From Paratrimastix pyriformis (lineage: Eukaryota; Preaxostyla; Paratrimastigidae), in contig JAPMOS010000294.1 of NCBI GenBank assembly GCA_027972325.1, positions 1 to 33,096 on the forward strand: DNA of 33,096 bases. The letters run 5' to 3'. Made by a program: the position numbers and the translations under genes. The notes beneath the pieces are model-generated. The model worked only from the letters and a program-made list of their open reading frames with translations. It had not been told where the DNA came from and searched no databases. Shown here piece after piece: positions 27,134-33,096 of this stretch (positions are counted from its first letter, which is position 1; each line of letters starts with the position of its first letter).

Positions 27134-27315
27134 TCCGAGTGTCGGCGGTGACCGCCCCTTGTGGGCGCGAGCCGACCCATGGACCACTTGGGGCGTTCCT
27201 TCTTGCGAGCTTGTCTCGCGGGGAGGGCGGACCGGGAGGTCTATGTTACTCGCGGGCTTCGGCCCGATAACGGACTCGGCGTAAGCCGGGAAGTATCACA
27301 CACACACACACACAC
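27134..27315 (+). other. LINE copy 3 3' UTR and (CA)n tail
   Basis: It holds a GGCGG-TGA-CCGCC hairpin (about 27143-27155), a second short stem (GCCC-CTTGT-GGGC), and the TGTTAC...AACGGA box with the UUCG hairpin at 27253-27266. Then come GGCGTAAGCCGGGAAGTATCA and ten CA units. Confidence 0.85.
27253..27266 (+). other. 3'-terminal hairpin of LINE copy 3
   Basis: CGGGC-TTCG-GCCCG within TGTTACTCG...ATAACGGA. Counterpart of 17448-17461, with compensated stem changes. Confidence 0.8.
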
Positions 27316-27394
27316 CGAACGCCTTTCGTTTGGAGTTTTTGTCTGGTTGCGTGGCGCGACCACAAACAGCGCGGGGAACAACAAAGAATCGAGA

Positions 27395-27413
27395 CATGAT
27401 GATGATGGTTGAT

Positions 27414-27504
<91 letters not shown>

Positions 27505-27546
27505 CTGGATGATGATGACTGGATGATGATGATGATGATGATGATG
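27395..27546. repeat. (ATG)n microsatellite
   Basis: Nearly pure ATG/GAT units with a few GATTGG or ACTGG interruptions. The unrelated LINE begins immediately after it. Between 27316 and 27394 lies short flanking DNA without features. Confidence 0.95.
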
Positions 27547-27557
27547 GTGGTGGCTGA

Positions 27558-28460
27558 GACTGGAATGCCCACGTCCCCGGGCTCACCCCGAGTGGAGACG
27601 GAAACAACGCTGGTGAACTGCTCCGTCTTTTCGCCGAACAGGCAGGACTGACAATTGTCGCCCAGGGATGCGGCACCCCCCAGCCAACTTACGACCCGGG
27701 GGGCAGGCGGCCCGTGGCCACGGAGGTCGACTATTTTCTTGTCGACGGCGTAGAAACACCAACTGAATGGGTGGCGCCCCGGTCCACCAGCCGCAATCCC
27801 TGGACCCGTCTGGCCAGGAGGTCCCGTTCTCGGCCTGCGAGCATCGGGCCATATTCCTCCAGGGTGTCATCCGCCTGGCCCCGCCACTGGCGCCCAGGAA
27901 GAAGAGCCGTGCCAAGCCGCGCTGGGCCTGGTGTCTCGACCAAGCCGACTGGGCTCGGTTCGAGGAGGAGGCATCGCTCGGAGCATCGGACGTGCTGCCC
28001 CAACTGGCAGAGGACCTGACGAGCCTGGCGTCACCAGACGTCCTCAGTGCCCGCGTGGAGCAGCTGTTGGGCATCCTCCGGAACGCTGGTCGGCAGGCGG
28101 TTGGCCGCAAGCGCGTCACGGCCGCCTCGCGGGCCTGGTGGACCCCGTCTGGCCGACCTATGGCGAGCCAAGATGGCCCAGAGGAAGGGCCCTGGCGCCA
28201 AGGCAGCGCACCGCCTTCAGGTGTGAGGCCCGCGCTGCACGCAGGGAGATGGTCAGTGAGTTCCGACTGTCCGGTGAGCGGTCCTGGTGGTCCCTCACCC
28301 GGCTGCTGGGCCAAGAGCAGGTCAATGACGAGGACGCGGACCAAGAGCTCCGGTGCGGTATTGAGGCCTCACGGCCCACTTTCGGAAGGTCGGCGAGCTC
28401 CCGCGGAGACAGGCGCTGCCCCGCCTTGGCCCAGCCTGGGTTCGAGCCGCCCCGGCGCAG
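27558..28460 (+). pseudogene. Second LINE ORF2: end of endonuclease and spacer
   Basis: NAHVPGLTPSGDGNNAGELL, then VDYFLVDGVETPTEWVAP, then after a frame change CEHRAIFLQGVIRLAPPLAP, where CEHR stands in for the SDHR motif of APE endonucleases. Then WCLDQADWARFEEEASLGAS and a spacer that changes frame again (FRLSGERSWWSLTRLLGQE). Everything upstream, including the catalytic Glu, is missing. Confidence 0.75.
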
Positions 28461-30655
28461 GTGAACCGGAGGGTGATGAACGAGGCACTCTCCTTGGAAG
28501 AGGTAGAGCTGGCCCTTGGGGCGCTACGATGTGGGGGTGCCCCGGGCCCTGATGGAATCCCCCCGGCCTTTCTCAAGAGGGCCGGGAGCACCTTTACGGA
28601 GGCCCTGCGCCGGCTATTCAACCTGGCCTGGTTGTGGGGCCACTGGCCCCGTCAGTGGGCCTTGTCACACATTGTGCCTGTGTACAAACACAAGGGCGAC
28701 AAGCTCCTGGTGTCGTCCTACAGGCCAATCGCCCTGGCGCCGGTGGCCTCCAAGGTGCTGACCCTGGCCCTGGACCGGAGGCTGCGGGGCCCTGGAGCCA
28801 CTGCGAGGAGCAAGGAGGCTTCCGGCCCCAGCGGTCCCCGGTCCAACAGATCATCTCCTTGCAACAAATCGTGGCCCTCCGACGCCAGGCCCAGAAGAGC
28901 ACCTACGTCGCCTTTCTCGATATTAAACGGGCGTACGACTGCGTTCACAGACCTTCCCTCTGGGCCATCCTCCAGGCGCGCGGCTGTCGAGGCTGTCTCC
29001 TCCAACTCTTCCAGGCAATGTACGCTCGGACGGAGGCAGCTGTGGTCGTGCATGGGCAGCGGGGCCCGATCTTCGAAGTCCACAGGGGCCTCAGGCAAGG
29101 TTGTCCGGCCTCCCCGGGGCTCTATCTCTTCTTCATCGACGCCTTGATGCATCGGCTCCGGGCGCGCGGCTGCGGGGTCGAGGTGCCCGGCCGGGGGGGG
29201 CGCATCCCGGGACTGCTGTTCGCGGACGACGCCACGGTCCTGGGCGACTCCAGAGAGGGTCTGCAGCGGGCCCTGGACGAGTGCGACCAACTGGGGCTGG
29301 AAAGGCGTTTTGAGTGGTCGCCGGAGAAGTGCCGCGTCATGCTCTTCCGCTCCTGGGCCGACCAGCGCATAGCCAAGCCCGTGGGTGAGAAGTGGTCGGT
29401 ACAACTGTCCGGCAAGGAGCTGGAGCAGACCGAGGTCTTTCGCTTCCTGGGCGCGGAACTCGAGAGCGACGCTGGCACAAAGACCCACTCCAGTGGCCGG
29501 ATCCGGGCGGCCAGTGCAGCGAGGAGCTCCATCAGCCGGCTCCTGGGGCGTGTCGGGGCCCCCGAGAACGCTCGCTGCACTGTGGCGCTGCTCTGGGCGG
29601 CGGCGGCCTTCCCCAACCTGCGCGACCGACAAGCAGAGCGAGCCATGGACACAGTTCAACGAACCTTCGCCTGCAACGCACCAGTGCATGAACCAGGCCT
29701 CCTCAGCTGCAGTCGAGGCGGACCTGGGGCTGATGCCAGTCGCTGGCACCTGCGGGCCCAGGAAACCATGATCGAGTGGGGCCGCGTCAAGCTGCTGCCG
29801 AAAGGCCGCCTCGTCCGGGAGCTGGTGGAACTGGGCGAGAAGCTCCCGAGGGTCCAGGGGGGGCACCAGTGCATCGGCGAATGGACTGGCGCGGCTGAGG
29901 CGGTCCTGAAGGACTATGGCCTGGGCAGAGGCGAGCGGCCCGACGACGAGGCCATCCGGACCACCGGCATCGCTGCATGGAAGGACCTGGTCCGGAAGAA
30001 GGTGCGCGCACACGTGGAGGCCCAGTGGCGCGCCAAAATGGAAGACACCCGCTCGCGCCCGAGGCTGGCACTCCTGCGGCAGGTCAAGCAGGACTTTGGC
30101 CACAGCGAGGCCTACCTGGACGACATGTGCCCGGCGGGGCGCCGCATCGCGGCTCAGCTGCGCGCAGGAATGTACCTCGACGGTGAGTTCCTCCGCACCT
30201 GGAAGTCCAGACCTGCTGAAGTGAAGCGTGGTGGGGCCTGCATCTGCTGCAGCGACGCGGGGCCCCTCGAGGACGCCCAGCACATCATCCAGCAGTGCCC
30301 GGCGTACGAGGGCCTGCGGAAGAATGCTTGGGACCGCATCCATGCCGTCCTGGGGGCCCCCGACTGGGCCCGACAGGAGGCCCTGGGTGGCGACAGGTGG
30401 CAGATCATGATCGGGAGGCCGGCTGCGGGATGGGGCCGCCTGACCAAGGGGGCCGTCAACAGGATCGCGGGGGACTTCCTGGCCCAGGTCCACGCGCTTC
30501 GCCTCCAGCTGCTCCGAGAGAGGGGGGCCGAGCCGCCGCGGGTGGCCGGAGAGCGCGCGCCCCGGCGCCAGGCGACTTCATGGCCGAGCCGAAGACGGCT
30601 GCCTGCTGTGCCCATCCAGCAGACTAGCGGCCACCATAACGAGGCCTCTACATAA
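28461..30655 (+). CDS. Second LINE ORF2: reverse transcriptase and C-terminal zinc finger
   Basis: RT start in one frame (LSLEEVELALGALRCGGAPG, PDGIPPAFLKRAG, SYRPIALAPVASKVL), then one frame change near 28800 into a frame open to 30655. That frame has QGGFRPQRSPVQQIISLQQI, FLDIKRAYDCVHRPSLWAI (motif A), GLRQGCPASPGLYLFFIDAL (motif B), GLLFADDATVLGDS (motif C, 29219) and FRFLGAELESD. The C-terminal finger is CICCSDAG...HIIQQC at about 30239-30298, followed by an Arg-rich end. Both catalytic Asp of FADD are present. It could still be expressed as a fragment, but lacks an endonuclease. Confidence 0.9.
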
Positions 30656-31099
30656 CAATGGACTGAACCCCTCTCCCTTGCGGGTGGACGACGGCGGCCT
30701 CAGGCTTGCCGGGTGGGCTCGTCCACGAAACCTGCAGGGAGGGGGGAGAGGTCTTAGGTCGTCGCTCTTTCCAGTCCCCTTCTCCTCTTGTCTCGCTCCC
30801 GCGTTGCCTAGGTTGGGGCATACGCCGACCTTGCGGGATGACGTTGGCCGGGACCTTGGCTCAGCTGGACCCCCGGCCGTGAGCGTGTGATCACTCCGGA
30901 GATGCCTGGAGTCGATGGGTGGGTGGAATGGGTGGGCGGGGTGTGGGATAAAAACCTTTTGAGATTCTCCTCTTGTAATTTTCAGTTAGCCTCCCACGAG
31001 GCTGCACTAACACGAGAAAGAAAGAAAGGGTGCAGGACTGTATCCCCTTGCGCTTGGTTCTCATCCCGTCTAGCGTTTTTGATCCCGATATGCTTTTAT

Positions 31100-31860
31100 G
31101 AAGATCGCGACCTTTTTGAATCATACCCGCAACCACTTTTGTCTGCATTTCGCAGACTCTCGTTTGAGAGGACTTTTCGATCTTTTCACACAACCTCCGC
31201 CTGGCTCGTTACATTCTTCGATCTTGGCACCATCCTCCTTGGTGGCGCTCTTTCTATTTCTTCCCACTTTGATTTCATCCTCGTCTGTTAGCATTTTTTC
31301 CCCAGAGGGCCACACTCAGACTGAGTAGTCCATTTTCTCTCCTTGATGCACTTTTCATCTTGACGCCTTTCCTCGTGGGTCTCTTTTTTGTGGGCCTTCT
31401 TGCCCTCTTCAAAAAGCGAGCTCTGCGCAAAAATCGTGAAGGGCTCCTTGTTTCGAATTTTTTGTTGTCCGAAGGGACGTGGGTGGCGTTCTTCATCATT
31501 TTTCACTCAATCCACATCGTCCTGTCGTATCTCTGTCTGATTTTCAGCATTTCGAATCCTCCTCTCACGGCGCGCTTTTGGTACCCTAGACCCTGAGCAC
31601 GTGTGGGACTTGCTCCTGTTCGGGCATATCTCCCCGGTGTGGCTGCGCCTCATCCGGTGGCGTCTCCTCCCGGTCCTCTTCCTCGCTGCCGGCTGTGGGT
31701 ATATTGCCGCGGCGCTGTTGGTGTCTCCGGCCCAGGGGGTCATGAAGACTCTGCCTTTGTTTTTTGGCTCCTGGCAGATCCTCGCCTGGCGAAACGACAT
31801 GGTCACCCGCAAGATGGTCTGGTTTCCCCGCCCCGTTGTCATGCCGCATTCTCACACACC
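31100..31860 (+). CDS. Exon-like pieces of a polytopic membrane protein
   Basis: Three adjacent open stretches in different frames are strongly hydrophobic: SAWLVTFFDLGTILLGGALS (31190-31250), FLVGLFFVGLLALF with WVAFFIIFHSIHIVLSYLCL (31360-31590), and HISPVWLRLIRWRLLPVLFL with CGYIAAALLV (31601-31800). Stops between them, and T-rich stretches ending in AG (for example TTTTTTCCCCAG at 31290), suggest short introns. The exact splice sites cannot be fixed. Together they would give five or six membrane segments ahead of the cyclase-like exons at 32505. The protein family is not recognised. Confidence 0.4.
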
Positions 31861-32504
31861 CCGCCCACCCTCCACAGTTCATCGCGATGCGCCAAACTGC
31901 AGTTATGCACCGCTTGCGCGATCTCTTGCGCCCGCGCGCATCCCTCTGAGGTCCCTCTCCTCTTCCTCCCCCGACCCCCGACCCCCGACCCCGACCCCGA
32001 TAGCCACCGCCACCACTACCACTACCACCTCCCGCCTTCCTCTCGATCTTACCGCCATCTGGTCCGTCCCTCGTCCTCCAGACCTCGCGGGGCCTGTTGG
32101 TGAGCTGCCAGCAGATGGGCCGGGCCACGGTGGTCGCCCTGCATCCACAACTACCACATGGGCGACCCCTGTCCGGCCCTGCCCCCCATCCATCCATCCA
32201 TCCCCTCTTTGCCGCCTCGTGGGCCGATCGTGGCCTGGACGATGACCGCTCCCTGGCACGCTCCTTGGCGTGTGGCACAGGAATCCGTGTTGGCTGCGGA
32301 GCGCGTCTTCCTCGCCGCCTCGGCCGTCGCCTCGCAGTCCGTTGGCGGTCTCGGGTCAACAGTGGTGTCGCTGGTGCTGGTGCTGCAGGTGGTGCTGCAG
32401 GTGGTGCTGGTGCTGCTAATGGTGGTGGTGGTGGTCTGGCGGGGCCCCGCGCCTTGTTGGAAGCCTGGAATGGGAGCATGCACATCCTCTGACCATCCGG
32501 GCGG
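31861..32504 (+). other. Low-complexity stretch without a clear gene
   Basis: (CCCCGACC)n-like DNA at 31970-32000, short CCATC repeats near 32190, and GGTGCTG(CA) repeats at 32360-32440. Open frames here are compositional. It may be intron or linker of the surrounding host gene. Confidence 0.5.
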
Positions 32505-32982
32505 GTGCGGGACGCGTGCTGCTCCGTGGGCGTTGCGGCGCTCCGGCTGGGGCACGTTCGCTACCAGGACGACCAGCTGCTGGCCGTCTCGGTCGAGTCT
32601 GAGGTGGGCCCCAAACACATGGCCAGGCGGCTCCAGGCCCTGGTGGGCCTCCTCGACCAGGTCTGCTCGGCGCCCGCCATCCGCCAGCATCCGCCAGCCC
32701 CCCGCCCGCCAATCCCTCAGCTCCGGCCCGCCTCCATTTGACGCTCATCGCTTCCTCCCTCCCTACAGTTGGCCCCGCTCCTGCCCACGGCGACCCCATC
32801 AGGCGGGGTGGTGGGCCCGCGCATGGCGGTGGGTCTGGGAGTCGCCGTGGGGCCCGTCACCAGCAGCCCCGGGGTGGTCGAGGTGGAATGGAGCGGCCAG
32901 GCCATCGAGGAGGCCATCCAGCTCTCCCGCGAGGCGGCCCTGGGCGAGGTGCTCCTCTGGGGCCGCCTACCTGGCGTGCCAG
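32505..32982 (+). CDS. Class III nucleotide cyclase-like exons (partial)
   Basis: Two exons, about 32505-32660 and 32769-32982, joined in phase. Exon 1 has LRLGHVRYQDDQLLAVSVES and PKHMARRLQALVGLLDQ, reminiscent of the cyclase k..GD..lA.F...A..aA..lq region. Exon 2 has RMAVGLGVAVGPVTSS, WSGQAIEEAIQLSREAALGE and VLLWG, resembling the g.H.G.v..G...y.G..vn.AarL...A..G.il/vS core of adenylate/guanylate cyclases. Metal-binding Asp and the transition-state Asn/Arg are not clearly present, so it may be a non-catalytic half or only look similar. The exon ends at CCAG|GTCCGG and would continue. The membrane segments upstream fit a membrane-bound cyclase. Confidence 0.35.
32661..32768 (+). other. Candidate intron (108 nt)
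   Basis: CCAG|GTCTGCTCGG...CCTCCCTCCCTACAG|TTG with a strong pyrimidine tract. In phase on both sides. Confidence 0.6.
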
Positions 32983-33026
32983 GTCCGGGATGGTCATGGC
33001 CCCGCTGGTGTGCGTGCGTGCGCGTC

Positions 33027-33046
33027 TGTGTGTGTGTGTGTGTGTG
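33027..33046. repeat. (TG)n microsatellite
   Basis: About ten TG units following TGCGTGCGTGCGCGTC. Confidence 0.9.
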
Positions 33047-33063
33047 GGGCGGTGGCCTTCCGA

Positions 33064-33096
33064 ATGATGATGGATGGATGGATGATGGGGATGATG
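33064..33096. repeat. (GATG)/(GGAT)n microsatellite at the window edge
   Basis: ATGATGATGGATGGATGGATGATGGGGATGATG, running off the window. Confidence 0.9.

Larger units (their letters stand above)
18091..27315 (+). mobile_element. LINE copy 3: full-length APE-type LINE with a USP-like protease domain
   Basis: It runs from CCCCCGGGGTCGAGTTGACC, shared with the 5' end of copy 2, to AGTATCA(CA)n at 27296-27315. Length is 9.2 kb. ORF1 starts 48 bases from the 5' end. ORF2 is read in pieces to a stop at 27133. Domain order: ORF1 RRM-like; ORF2 unknown N-terminus, USP-like protease, APE endonuclease, RT, RNase H, zinc finger, NPEY domain. About ten frame changes break it, mostly one base in G-rich runs. 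Among known RNase H-bearing APE LINEs the layout is closest to the I/Tad1/LOA-type groups, but placement needs an RT tree. No target-site duplication was found. Confidence 0.92.
27558..30950 (+). mobile_element. Second LINE family, 5'-truncated within the endonuclease
   Basis: It starts inside the endonuclease D-x-N motif (GAC-TGGAATGCCCACGTC) right after the (ATG)n tract and runs through a complete RT to a CCHC finger, a stop at 30655 and a 3' UTR of about 290 bp. The 3' boundary is uncertain; (GGGT)-rich DNA and GGGATAAAAA at 30915-30953 are candidates for the tail. It has no RNase H. Protein and codon use (very GC-rich third positions) differ from the other family. The open frame of 673 codons suggests a younger insertion than copies 1-3. 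Confidence 0.88.

Noticed and set aside
5646-27315. LTR or tyrosine-recombinase (DIRS-type) element
   Set aside because: No terminal repeats, integrase, protease of the aspartic type or recombinase were seen. 3' simple-repeat tails, an APE endonuclease and 5' truncation identify LINEs.
28718-30493. 591-codon open frame on the minus strand
   Set aside because: It lies antisense to a reverse transcriptase with all motifs. The very GC-rich codon use of the RT keeps the opposite frame free of stops. No domain is recognisable in it.
1-33096. tRNA, rRNA, CRISPR or bacterial operon structure
   Set aside because: No cloverleaf, rRNA core sequence, spaced repeats or ribosome-binding pattern was noticed. 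GTG/TTG-type starts in some frames are not meaningful in this eukaryotic context.

Overview
The window comes from a GC-rich nuclear genome of a microbial eukaryote (protist, alga or early-diverging fungus; I cannot decide which). Several candidate short introns with GT...AG ends interrupt conserved-looking reading frames, and most of the DNA is nested non-LTR retrotransposons (LINEs), microsatellites and minisatellites. No bacterial operons, tRNA, rRNA or CRISPR were seen. Many open frames break at single bases inside G or T runs, so real decay and base-calling errors in homopolymers cannot be told apart here.

Layout. (1) 1-2253: a minus-strand ORF (120-1004) with a helical N-terminus and an SR/Pro-rich tail, then non-coding DNA with short direct repeats. 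(2) 2254-5650: LINE copy 1, minus strand, 5'-truncated in RNase H. It is split by a 1.44 kb ORF1-only element (half-element A, 2865-4305) flanked by an 11-bp target-site duplication. (3) 5646-12681: LINE copy 2, same family, minus strand, 5' end present but about 2 kb missing internally. (4) 12682-16048: host-like sequence with a ParB-like gene that has three tiny introns, a G-rich minisatellite and small duplicated units. (5) 16060-17555: half-element B, plus strand, with its own 11-bp duplication and a (CAA)n tail. (6) 18091-27315: LINE copy 3, plus strand, 9.2 kb, the most complete copy. (7) 27395-27546: an (ATG)n tract. (8) 27558 to about 30950: an unrelated LINE, 5'-truncated in its endonuclease. 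(9) 31100-33096: exon-like pieces of a membrane protein and of a possible class III nucleotide cyclase.

The main discovery candidate is the large LINE family. Read in order, copy 3 encodes an ORF1 with an RRM-like segment. Its very large ORF2 (about 2,700 codons) has a conserved unknown N-terminus, a ubiquitin-specific-protease (USP, peptidase C19)-like domain, an APE-type endonuclease, a reverse transcriptase, RNase H, a CxC...H..C zinc finger and a further conserved C-terminal domain with an NPEY motif. The USP-like domain shows a Cys box, two CxxC pairs, and a YRL...RHW...W.RFDD His/Asp box.

The LINE and the half-elements share almost nothing along their length, but both have a 3'-terminal hairpin with a UUCG loop. 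Its stem differs at two base pairs, both compensated. Each then ends AGTATCACA plus a simple repeat, (CA)n for the LINE and (CAA)n for the half-element. This fits the half-element being a HAL1-like parasite copied by the LINE enzyme. The ORF at 120-1004 looks like a diverged relative of the half-element protein.
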